A stretch of DNA of 64,000 nucleotides, taken from NCBI GenBank assembly GCA_014529385.2, contig CM043963.1, positions 6,111,501 to 6,175,500 of the forward strand, in the 5' to 3' direction. Positions 11,324 through 21,041 of the stretch are shown here, piece by piece; within the stretch, counting starts at the first letter, position 1, and the number at the start of each line of letters is the position of its first letter. This DNA is from Adiantum capillus-veneris (Eukaryota; Streptophyta; Polypodiopsida; Polypodiales; Pteridaceae). The position numbers and the translations under genes were made by a program. The notes under the pieces are model-generated. The model was not told where the DNA came from. It made no database searches and saw nothing but the letters and a program-made list of their open reading frames with translations.

Positions 11324-12616
11324 GTGGACTTATTAAGGACTATCAAAGTAGAGAGTGGGCCTGACATTAAGAAAGCTAACATCATCAGGATGGAAATCCA
11401 ATCTACCATTCCTTTTGTAGATACGACCAGAGCTATGGCAAACCAAGTTATAAATGCTGAAATGCCAATCTATCCACATTTTGACACAAACCCACACAAT
11501 GCACTAGAAAGAGGTGGATATTTGGTCAATGAAGGATCACATGTATCTCCACCAAGCAGGAGAATTCCTACAAGAATTCCAAAAAGGGAGCCACCTGGAT
11601 TCCCTTCTAGAGCGATAACGAGAGATGAAATGATCACAAAGATGGCAGACATGCCTCCTCAAATGATTCTGCCTAATGGACCATGGTTGTACCCAGATGC
11701 AGTCATAGAACATGACTTTTATAGAGGTGGAATTACGGCCACAACAGGACCATATGTACCATCACCACCCCCTATAACTTACTCATATCCAAATCAGAGC
11801 AGAACCTTGAGAAGATATGATACTGAGAGTGAGAGTGACACATCTTCTCAGAGGAGTGATTCACCAAGAACCCAACCCACAATAAAGCCAGAGGTATTTA
11901 GTGAGCAAATGAAGCTTATAGAAGGATTAGCTCAGAGACTTGCTCCTCTAGTCAAATCTAACCTCCAAGAACCTCTATGGTGCAAAACTGAGAGAAAATG
12001 GACAAACCATAAAAGAGAAGAGTGTTACTACGGCATGGAATATGCTTAGGAAAGGTATGTACAACCTGTTCCAGTAGCACCTACTCCACCCAGATACGCT
12101 ATGGGGAATGCATCGGGACCAGTAGGAGTTTCAAGGCCAAAGCTTGTTGTCTTCAGACAACAACCTCCACTGCCAAGTGCTAGAATGCCTATAGACATGA
12201 GATATACACTGATGATGGAAGCATCTAACAAACAAGTGCTAGTACCATCTACAATGTATTATAACAACCAAAGCGGGTACTTTCCTTCAAAGAGACAGAA
12301 GATGAGAGAAACACATGGAATGGTGAGGCCGGTACAACCTCCACCTCCTGCGTTTCCACCTGAAGAAAGAAGATATGAGATGGACGGAAGGACATTGCAG
12401 TTCATTACTAATAGAGGCTTAGCTAGGTCAGATCCTGTTTATAGTCAAGAGGAATTGCAAGAAGAAGCTCCTCAACCAATGATATATTGTCACAAAAGTC
12501 GTGACAACCACTTGGTCAAACAATGTCCTTAGACGGAGATCATTCAAGTGAATGCCTATTGTCTTGATTCTGGCGTCACTCACTTGATCCCCAAATGTCC
12601 AAAAATTCCAAACTGA
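11324..12616 (+). pseudogene. Gag-like N-terminal region with two altered zinc knuckles
   Basis: One frame runs from 11324 with stops TAG at 12047, TAG at 12530 and TGA at 12614. It encodes a proline- and serine-rich, largely disordered protein without an obvious classical Gag core. Two knuckle-like sequences follow each other at about 12487-12532 and 12559-12600. Each has Cys, six residues, His, four residues, Cys, and a Ser near the place of the second Cys. Nucleocapsid-like RNA binding is the likely original role. The assignment rests on position before the protease and on the knuckle-like motifs. Confidence 0.6.
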
Positions 12617-12628
12617 GTCAAAAAGATC

Positions 12629-13669
12629 ATGACAACTGTCTCAGGAATTGTTCAGCTACCCAATAGCTCAAAAAATAAAAACGACATACTAGTTCAAGTA
12701 GTTACGATAGCGCAAGCTCAAAAGGAAGTTGCTGAGAACCCAGAGACAGAGAAAATGAAAACTGACGCAAGTCAAAAAACGGGTGATCCAAACACCAACG
12801 CACCTAGTAAAAAAAACCAAGAGAAAATGGAACAGCTGGAAAGCTAGAAAGGCTAGCATGAAAGCATGTAGTGAACGAGAGAAGAAATCTCTGGCTGAGA
12901 AGCTTACCCAAGCTGAAGAGAAGATAAGACAACATGAGGAAATGGTTTCACCTTCTCTTACGCAGACGTCTCCACCTCCAAAAGAACCATCAACAAAAAG
13001 TGAGCCAAAAAGTGTTAGCTCAGGAGGATCAGTGTTGGTCGAGAAGGTTAATGAGCATTTAGAGTCCTCCTAAAAGCCTATGAAATACAGCTCAAAAACA
13101 ACCAAACCCAAGAACAGAGGTGGATGACATATCCATATGCGGAACTAGAAAAGGATAGGCTTGAAATCTGCAAGAAAATGATTCAAAAATCCCAAGCTTT
13201 ACTAGAACCACAAGTTGAAAAACCTGAGGGTGTGATCCTTGTCTCACCTACACTGGTAATCCCACCAAGCCAGGAACAAAAAGAGCTATATTTCAATCAA
13301 CCCGAGCACAGACAAAAGCTCAAGGACCCCCCATTAGAACCAAGGATAGTATTGAATACCACGGATAAATCTTTCGAGGGATTTCACATAACTATACCTG
13401 ATAGCTGTAAAGAAATAGATGGTCTTGATGAATTGTGGAAACAAGTTAGAGAGGCCAATGAAGCAAGTGATCTAAGTAGACGAGTAAACCAAACGGGTGA
13501 TGGAAGAGGAGTGTCTCTTCCATCAATAGAGGAAATTGAGACTGGATCTCAAATGAACCTAGAAGTGGAATCATATTGGGGAGACAAAGCATCTGTACAG
13601 TCTATGGACGATCAACCCCATTCACTAAGAACACTATCATCCTATACGAGAGAGTACGAGGCCAAGTAA
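12629..13669 (+). pseudogene. Gag C-terminal charged, coiled-coil region
   Basis: Three open segments in two frames (12629-12847, 12783-13073, 13124-13669) form a lysine- and glutamate-rich region. The part at 12820-12950 has heptad-like spacing that suggests a coiled coil (EKLTQAEEKIRQHEEM). A +1 frame change near 12840 and a stop at 13071 break it. The last segment is acidic and contains a hydrophobic stretch of unknown meaning. I recognise no named domain. It links the knuckles to the protease and probably belonged to one polyprotein. Confidence 0.5.
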
Positions 13670-13741
13670 GATGTTATTCCGGTTCCATCACAGAGACTGT
13701 CTCCCAATAAGGTCATAGATTCGAAAGGGCTAATATAAATT

Positions 13742-14550
13742 TTGTCAACACCAGTCAGTTGTACGATAACGTTGGCCGAGTTGCTCAGAATAAGACCAAA
13801 CATGTGGGCTACTGTGGGAAAATTCCTAGAGAAATTTGGTGTTAAAAAACCAATGACTCAAATTGAGGAAGGGATCAAAGAGCTAGAAATGCCTTATACA
13901 AACACCACACCAGTGTTGTTAAACAAGGTCAAAGAGTATTATGAAGGAGAAAATGGAAACACCGCTCTTCCCGTGGAATTCCAACGTGTAAAACCATGGC
14001 AATCCTTGATAGTGGAGCTGGTGTTTCCATCGCAATAACAAAAGAGATCTCGAAAACATGGGGAAAACCAGCAGTGAGGGCTACAGGAATGAAAGTGCAG
14101 CTTGCAGACAGACACATGGAAAGGCCCATAGGACTTCTAGAAAAAGCAGTTATTACTTCTTGTGGCATTGAATATGAGAAAACTTTTGCTATTGTTGATT
14201 TTGACAAGAAGAACAACTATGATATCATTCTAGGAAGACCATTCATGCGACAATTGAAAATGGTCCAAGACTGGGGTTATGATCATATCTACTTGAGACA
14301 TATGGAAACCATGACAAAGATAAACTTGAAAGACCATAGATACAGGGATGTGATGAGAACACCGTTTGAAGAGTTTGATTCCGCTACTGTAGCAGGATCA
14401 GAACTTCTAGCATGGTTGGGTAAGCCTAAAGAACTATGGATGTGTGGAGATTTGCAATGCGGAAGTTTAAAGCGAGAGGAAGGCATCCTAGAAAGGGTAA
14501 TTGATGATACAGATTACATCCTAGAACCCTTTCCTAAGAGGAAGGATTAG
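13742..14550 (+). pseudogene. Retroviral-type aspartic protease
   Basis: A leader in one frame (13742-14000) precedes the protease proper in another (13996-14550). The catalytic DSGAG begins at D 14008. The second conserved motif, YDIILGRPF, appears about 75 codons later, as in gypsy proteases. The frame change falls in a run of A at 13986-13996, exactly at the protease boundary. It is either a one-base deletion or, less likely, a programmed shift. The tail after the protease (LWMCGDLQCGSL) is not a domain I know. This is the best-preserved catalytic domain of the element. Confidence 0.8.
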
Positions 14551-15824
14551 AGCCACTTGAATGGGAACACATCTTGGCTACTCTTGATGTGTGCGCTATT
14601 CAAGACAATCCAACAACAAAGTTTTGTGATGAAAATGGCTATGATGTCAATCCTTACTTTGCAGTGAGTGTGATCCAAGAAAATGAAGACAAAGAAGAAG
14701 ATAAGTTCTACGACTCTGTAGAACACTTGGAGCTTCAAGCAGATGCAAACAATGGAAATCCGAATGACCCAACAGGTGACAAAAACGAAACTTTAACTAA
14801 TGCACGGTTTTATGATTGTCCAAATCAAAAACCCAGGAACCAATGTCACTGTTACAAGAATAAAGTGCATCAAAAGTGGATTCCAAAATCCTTGATGTAA
14901 ATGCAACTTCAACAAGCATCCTCATACGTGGCTCCCATACATGAAGAAAAGACTCATCCAAGAAGAAGATTGCCATGTCAATGAGCTACCAACGCTCTAA
15001 TCAAGTGGATACCAAAGTCATCCCAGAAACAACAATCCAAGAGCAAACATACAGTAACTTTCCATAACAAGCTAAACCACAAAGGGAAAGTTCTAGAATC
15101 CACCTTGTTGAGGATTGCAGCGATAGTGATGATTCTTTCGGCATCCCCTACCAGCAACTCAGGTCATCACCATCACTAACAGCTTCCATGACAACCACAG
15201 AAGGCCAAAAGAAAAGAATGAGTCAGAACCAAAAAGTTCGACAAATCTAGATACCAAAGAGCCAGATTGGCCAAAAGCAGGTAGTATGGATCAAGAAGAC
15301 AAAGATCTTTGATGAAAAATCACAAGATCCAAAACCAGAAGGAAAACAGTCGAAGCATGCAAGAACGGCTAAGAAAAACACAAAGTCGCAAGCTTTCGCC
15401 AAATTAGGTTTGTGTTCCAAAGAAGTTAACCCAAGCACAAAGAGGGCAAGAGTTCATTTGGATTCATGAATGGTTAAATTTTCAACTCCCAAAGTATGAA
15501 TCCAATCCTCAGCCAAGCGTACAAGAGATGAAGCAAAGACCGCTGAAGACTCACACAAAGACAAGGTGGATCCCAAAGAAGTCTCTTCAAACACAAACAA
15601 AGCAAGGACAAGTATGGGTTCCCAAACGAGCAGCATCAATGAAACAACCAGTAATCACGAAGAAGTGGGTCCCAAAGGAAACCAAAAACACTGTTGTTAT
15701 TGCACGGTCGCTTGAATTCTTTCAATTCCTCCTACAGTTACAGTACAGTTAGAAGAGAACCCACTCTGCGGAACAATGTCAAATACGACAACCAACCACA
15801 AGGCTAAACTGGCTTCCAAAGAAG
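14551..15824 (+). pseudogene. Post-protease acidic segment and WIPK/WVPK repeat region
   Basis: After the protease a short acidic segment (14574-14900) contains WEHILATLD, matched by WVHLASTID in the ORF at the right edge of the window. A series of short motifs follows: KWIPK at 14874 and 15003, a form with Trp replaced by stop at about 15245, WIKK at 15286, CVPKK at about 15413, RWIPK at 15564, VWVPK at 15612, KWVPK at 15663 and WLPKK at 15810. Spacers are basic and poorly conserved. The frames are broken several times. Function is unknown. The conservation of the motif against decayed spacers suggests that it mattered while the element was active. Confidence 0.65.
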
Positions 15825-17303
15825 CATCGGACAGATAAGTAAGCCTTCCAAAAAGCTCTACAACCTTCTATCAAGCAAACGACACAGGAGCTTCAAAAAA
15901 CATCACATTGATTAGAATAGGAAGATTCCCTAGAAAATGCCAATAAGCAACTTGCTTATATCCACATCTTGCACATCATAAATCTTTTCCATGCATTGAC
16001 TGTGTATGCATACTAGGGCTACATTACAAGGCCTATATAGGCACAATTTTTTATTGCCCAAGCACAACACATACCCTTGGCAATACCCTGTCATCAAGGA
16101 GGACTCCAAATAGGAGGGGGGGAGGCATTCTAAATGCGGACCTAATATATAAATATTAGAGGGCAATGTTTTGTGATTTGTATTGAATTTTTTCATTTGA
16201 TTGTGATAATTTTTTGACAAAATTCAGAGTATATGCCCTCATAGTAGAGTGACAAGAGGAGTACGGGGACAAAAGCCATATATGAGCCCCTAGGGACATC
16301 TGTAGAGTATACATAGCATTTAGAATTCTATTAGAATGATTTTTCTTTAAGGTGAGCTAATTTTTAGTTTTCTTTAGTTATTTTTCTTGAGAAAAACAGA
16401 AAAAATTCCATAATCTAGATGAAGAAAAGACTGAAGAGATGCCGAGCAGCAGTACAAAGAGAAGCAGGTATAGGAAAATGACAAAACTTCACTAAGCATG
16501 TCTCGAATGCCATACACACAATGGATAATGTGAGAGGTACATGAGGCCAAACATGATTGAGAATGGTCATCAAACTCCGAGATGGCCTTCAAGGACAAAC
16601 AAAGTTGGTGATCGACTAAACGAAAGAAGTCATCAAGTGTAAAGTTTCCATCAGACACTTCACGTGACTATAAGGCCATATAGAGGGATTAGATCTTTAT
16701 ACTATAAATCTTCTAACTTGTATGTGACTTACTGAAGCCTAACAAACAAAGTACTAGCAAGAACAGAAGGGGCAGAGATGACAATTCACTCATCTATTGT
16801 AATAGATGTCTACAAAAGCAACCAGGGATCAAGCCAAATTCTGGTCTTTATCATTGGTTCTACATGTGTTTGGTAGCTTGAAAGTGCAAGAGATGAAAAA
16901 CGTTAGCTTGTATGCCAAATCAAGCCAAACTTTGTCAGAAGGATATGAATAGAGAGCACAAGCTAAGGGTTTGTTTATTTTTATTTTATTTTATTTTTTA
17001 AGTCTAACCCCTAGCCTAAGATGCAAATTTCTCAAAGCTAAAGCAATGATAGCCATCTACATACCCTGTACATCATGTATATGAATTTTGGGGACAAATG
17101 AACAATGATAGCTCATAGATGGGCATCTGTCACGAATGATGTCAGATAAAGCCCTTTTGATGCAAGTTACTAACTAAGGAAATTAATTGGGGGTTTTCGT
17201 GCTTTAATTGATTCATGTATCAAGTAGAAGCAGTATAATAATTTACAAATCACACAAAAGCTAAAAATATCAAATGCGGCTTTGATCACCTTGATGCAGG
17301 AAC
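15825..17303. other. Non-coding 3' region of the gag-PR-WVPK element
   Basis: Apart from the purine tract at 16112-16124 I recognise nothing here. A 94-codon open frame on the minus strand at 16374-16658 resembles no family I know. The region is AT-rich, with a TTTTA-rich run at 16975-17000. Confidence 0.5.
16112..16124 (+). promoter_or_regulatory. Internal polypurine tract
   Basis: The uninterrupted purine run GGAGGGGGGGAGG lies about 290 bp after the last WLPKK motif and 1.7 kb before the true 3' polypurine tract. The related element at the right edge of the window has a similar tract straight after its ORF (63091-63106). Confidence 0.5.
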
Positions 17304-17748
17304 AAAGGAGTCACCAACGAACAAGAGCAAACACAAGTGATAGACAAACCAACCTTCGCAAGGTTATATATCTTGTCCTTGCTAAGGCAAATCAAATGTT
17401 GAACATGGGTTTGGAACCTCAAATCAGAAAAATTATCTCCTAGATTCGGCCTTACAGATAAACTTTGTATTGAAGTGCAACTTGGCCTAAAGAAGTTGAA
17501 GGTGTAGCCAAACAATTTCCACAGAATCCTTACTAAGTTGTCATTGGCTCACAATATCTGAAATCCAATCACTCAATTCTACAGATTGTAGAAGTTGTTT
17601 CTAAAATGAGAAAGACAAAAATTTGCAGATGTTTATTATCAATTATGATTTTCCTGAATCATGTGAAGACTATGTACATCAGACTGGACGAACAGGATGA
17701 GCTTGTGCAAAGGCTACAGCGTATACTTTCTTCATGAAAATTAAATGA
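17304..17748 (+). pseudogene. Captured DEAD-box RNA helicase fragment (RH20/RH30/DDX5-like)
   Basis: From 17348 one frame reads TNLRKVIYLVL, then AKAN in place of the catalytic DEAD box (17381-17392), QMLNMGLEPQIRKII, RPYR, SATWPKEVE (motif III SAT), and QIVEVVS, with several stops. After a deletion near 17615 the sequence resumes with [14 protein letters not shown] and GRTG of motif VI, ending AYTFF at 17732. This is the order and wording of the plant DBP2/DDX5-like helicases RH20 and RH30. Weaker similarity (KGV) starts at 17304. No intron interrupts 17348-17610, which suggests capture from cDNA. About 75 residues between QIVEVVS and INYDFP are missing. It lies inside the element, just before the 3' polypurine tract, and cannot encode an active helicase. 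Confidence 0.88.
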
Positions 17749-17802
17749 CAACAAAGACCACACCGACATCGACAACTAGGTCATGTCAGGGACGACATGA
17801 AC

Positions 17803-17816
17803 GCGGAGGGGGAGAG
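17803..17816 (+). promoter_or_regulatory. 3' polypurine tract
   Basis: GCGGAGGGGGAGAG abuts the LTR start TGTTGACGAC at 17817. Confidence 0.85.
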
Positions 17817-18760
17817 TGTTGACGACTGGGTCAATAGCACGACATAAGTCAACAAAGCCTTATTTTTTGAGAGTTATGGAATGCTGAGGATTATGGTTAT
17901 AAACTTTATTTCTATAAGTAGGTAGTTTAGTTGTAGAATCTGGGGTGCAATGGCACTTCCAGATTGTAAATACCAAGCCATTTGACCCCTCAAACTCTAT
18001 TTTTGGTTAACCTAAGGTAGCCTTAGTATATAAGGTACCTAGGTCATTTTTTAAAGACAACTTTTATCATAATCATAAGTTTAGTGTTGCCATCTATTGT
18101 GTGGGAGAGAGGAAGAGAGAGATTGTGAGCTTTATCTTGGTGCTACTCCCCGCTCATTCATCACATTGTAGATCTAACTGCACCATTGATGTTGTCTCGG
18201 CAAGAGCTGCGCGACAACGCCAAGCATTCCTCGTGGAACGGAGCGAATGCGCTCGTGCATCTACGAGCTATTTGTGGTCGTAAGTGTATCAAATAATGTA
18301 TGTTTTTTACCTGCAAGTATCCGTTAGAATCATGGCGACATAAGCTACACATAGGTACTCATAGATTTTAATTTTGGGCACTTTCAGAATTCTGCTCTAT
18401 CTTTATACGTGTTTTTTGCACATGGGTTTAGAGCTAGGGTTTTGATTGTAGAGGCTTAGGGACAGGTGTATTCTATTGAGGGATGGTGTTCCTTGAGTAT
18501 CATACGATTCTGGCATGATTTGATGGGTTTCCTTCCATTGTGTGTATGTGGCTTAGGTGGTGTAGTTGAGAGCAATGAGACTCTAGATTGTGGTTTAGTT
18601 GGCCTTCCAGAGTGTTGTATGTGTAGGATGGTCTCATCCTGACAAGCTGAAGAGATTACCTCCGTGTGCCTATCGTGTCAACTGTGTCCTCGATGGAAAT
18701 TATGTTGATCTAGGTTGTGTTGCATGCACTTTATGGGTGGTGTGATTCGCTCCCACAACA
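17817..18760 (+). repeat. 3' LTR of the gag-PR-WVPK element
   Basis: The 944-bp LTR starts TGTTGACGAC and ends CCACAACA. Its last 340 bp repeat 8371-8712. It is followed directly by a fragment of family G gag, so the element probably inserted into that gene. The left-hand half of the target was lost together with the front of the 5' LTR. Confidence 0.88.
18027..18034 (+). promoter_or_regulatory. TATA box in 3' LTR
   Basis: TATATAAG lies 210 bp into the LTR, in a position suitable for the U3 core promoter. Confidence 0.5.
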
Positions 18761-18916
18761 TTAAGTAACTTCGGCTTGCAAAGCAGGGTTGCCCATAGCT
18801 TGCTGCAACCCAGTAACAAGATAATTGACAAACATGGGGGCATCATCATTAGCACCTTCATATGCAAAATCAAAGTTATCAATGTTCATTCTACTCTCTT
18901 GGTTATTGTCATCCAT
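18761..18916 (-). pseudogene. N-terminus of family G gag, truncated
   Basis: The minus strand from ATG at 18916 encodes MDDNNQES followed by about 40 residues that match the gag start at 28225 (minus) and at 35452 (plus). The frame ends at the LTR boundary at 18760. The rest of this gag copy is not found elsewhere in the window. It is preceded on its own strand by a leader, a primer site and a full LTR. Confidence 0.85.
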
Positions 18917-19329
18917 GTTAACAAAATTTGTGTGTTTACTTAGTCTATTCTTTGGCAATTCAAAAGCTTAGTTGGTACTCCTCTTAGCCTTGAAAATCAG
19001 CACTTAAGTATCTACACCCACGGCTCGGATTGGTTAATTATAGAGAGTAGTGGAGTGGGTCTAATATTGCATAATTACCAAGGGATAGCTCCTTTCAGAC
19101 TTCTTATGGCTCAATATCGGTAAAGCCATAGGCAAGTCTAAAAAGACCCCATTATTAGTACCAAAGCTCCCAAGGTGTGCACCATATCCCACATAGTGCG
19201 GTCAAAAAAACCAATAATAGATCCCGGTCCCACTTACCCTAATATAATTAACAAAATCAACCATTGATAGGCTACTTAATAACCTTTATTCTTAAGCAAT
19301 AAAAGAGAAACCAAATGCTCTGATATCAA
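18917..19329 (-). other. Family G leader with iMet primer site
   Basis: Non-coding leader between gag and the LTR, homologous to 28226-28646. The primer site, read on the minus strand, is TGATATCAGAGC at 19317-19328, one base from the usual iMet sequence. Confidence 0.8.
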
Positions 19330-21041
19330 TGTAATGGAAATGGCCTATGAACTTTGAGGATAGAGGACTTAAGAGAATTAGAGAGAAAAGTTTTGTTAAA
19401 CTACTTTGAGAGCAAAGAGGGTGAACCTAATTGAGGGTAGCAACATAATCATAGTACTTGGTTGTAATGCAATTGGCCTATTAACTTGAGAGTAGCGGTA
19501 AGTAGAGAGAGTACTTTTTGTGAAATTACTTTGTGAGCATAGAAGGTGAACATAATTGATGGTAGCAACATAAACATAGCATTTAGTTAACTTGGCATGA
19601 ACAATACTTTTGCAAGAGAGAATAGACAACAGTTGAGGACCGGATTTATGTGGAGCCGGTCCCCCCTCCAATAGGCATTTGTATTATGATTTCTCTCATC
19701 AAGAGAGACTTGTTAAAATACAATCTTTGTGTGCCTTGTGACCTAGGTGATGCAATGAAGATGGAAAGCTTCATGCATCACGATCATAGCATAAACTTTG
19801 AGGAAATCATTAACTATCCCAAGCCTCGGTCCCAAAGCCTCAAACACCTTCGAAGGTGGAGAGAGCTAGCAAGGAATGAGGGTAGGGAAGAGGAAGAAGA
19901 AACATTTCATAGGAGAAAGAATTAGTTCCTCACTTATCATCACTCTTCTTGCTAGCATACATAATAGCATAGTAATGAAGATGGAGAAGAGGATGGAAAG
20001 CTTAAGCATTGAAGCATGGCTCTTGGTTGGATTTGCATTCCATAGCCAAGAGTGTTGGTGTAGGCTCTCAACCTCTCTACTTGCTTGGAGAAGAAGGAGA
20101 GGGAGCTCTTGCACTTTGCACTTCACACAATGAGAATGTGTGTGAGTGTGTGTGGGAGAGTATACCCCCTAAGCAGGGCCCCTACTTGCTTTGGTCGGGC
20201 CCCCCTTGTAGCTCATGGTTAAAGCTCATTGGATCCTTCCAGGCCTAGCCAATCACAAGCAAGAGTCATACCAGCAACAAGGGTAGCCTTGGGACAAGTG
20301 TCCCCCTTTCCCCTTTGAGAGAGAGGGCTTTTTAAATGCTAAAACAATTAATTAAATCCACTAATTTATCATTGGACCCCTTGAAAGGCCAACCAATAGG
20401 CTTTAGGCACACCATGAGGGTAACCTAGCTAGGGCCTTGACATGTGTTCTACTTGCCCCTTGGCCAAGGGGTGCCCTTTGGGGGAGAGAGAGAGTGGTCA
20501 AAAAAACACCCATCGCTCACCCCCTCCTTGTATGGATTCATTTTGACTTTTGTGCCACCTCAAGTCCCTGAACCTTGGGCCTAGTTCTCATCACAAGCTT
20601 GGCCCTTAAGCCCCTCAAGCTTGGGCCGGGTTCTCACCTCAAGTATAGCCCTAGCATCTCAAGCATGATAATCACCTCAAGCATCTCAATCATCAAGCAC
20701 CTGAAGCATCTTAGTCATCAGGCATGTCAAGTACCTTAAGCTTGGGCCGGGTTCCCACCTCAAGCGCAGCCCTATCTTACCTAAGGTCAAAGGACTTTTA
20801 ACACTAACTATTGAAGGTCTTCAATGAAGCTAACCCTAAGGTCTTTATGCTACATTGGTTAGCCTTGCTCTTTGATAGACCATCTCTCATTTTGGCCCCA
20901 GTACCATTGGCCCCGTGTTGAGATAGATCTATAAGCACATGTCTATATCCTAACCCTTGTTCCCGTTTATTCGCCCACATTAAATGATCAGTTTAATATT
21001 AAAAAATTATGTGGGTTCCTTAGATATTAGATTTTATGACA
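19330..21041 (-). repeat. Family G LTR (copy A), complete
   Basis: On the minus strand the LTR starts TGTCATAAAATC at 21041 and ends TTACA at 19330 (1,712 bp). It is followed by a primer site and preceded by a purine tract (21042-21055 reads TCAAGAGAGAGGTAA on the minus strand). It therefore serves as the 3' LTR of the element to its right and the 5' LTR of the fragment to its left. The several short open frames inside it are not genes. Confidence 0.88.

Larger units (their letters stand above)
8371..18760 (+). mobile_element. Non-autonomous Ty3/gypsy-like element with gag-protease-WVPK and captured helicase
   Basis: The element is bounded by a truncated 5' LTR (8371-8712) and a full 3' LTR (17817-18760). 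It has an Athila-like primer site, a motif-rich leader of about 2.6 kb, a decayed gag and protease with gypsy-like features, a region repeating W-I/V-P-K, an internal purine tract and a 3' polypurine tract. No reverse transcriptase, RNase H or integrase is visible in any frame, so it would depend on another element. The region before the 3' end holds a fragment of a host DEAD-box helicase. This layout resembles gag-only (TR-GAG) elements but is not one I can match to a named family. Confidence 0.85.

Noticed and set aside
16374-16658. 94-codon minus-strand ORF as a second captured gene
   Set aside because: I could not match it to any protein family and saw no motifs. Only the helicase fragment is supported.
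19650-20248. ORFs of 79-91 codons repeated at 28904-29382 and 32341-32800
   Set aside because: They are the same positions of family G LTR copies and are not conserved as frames.
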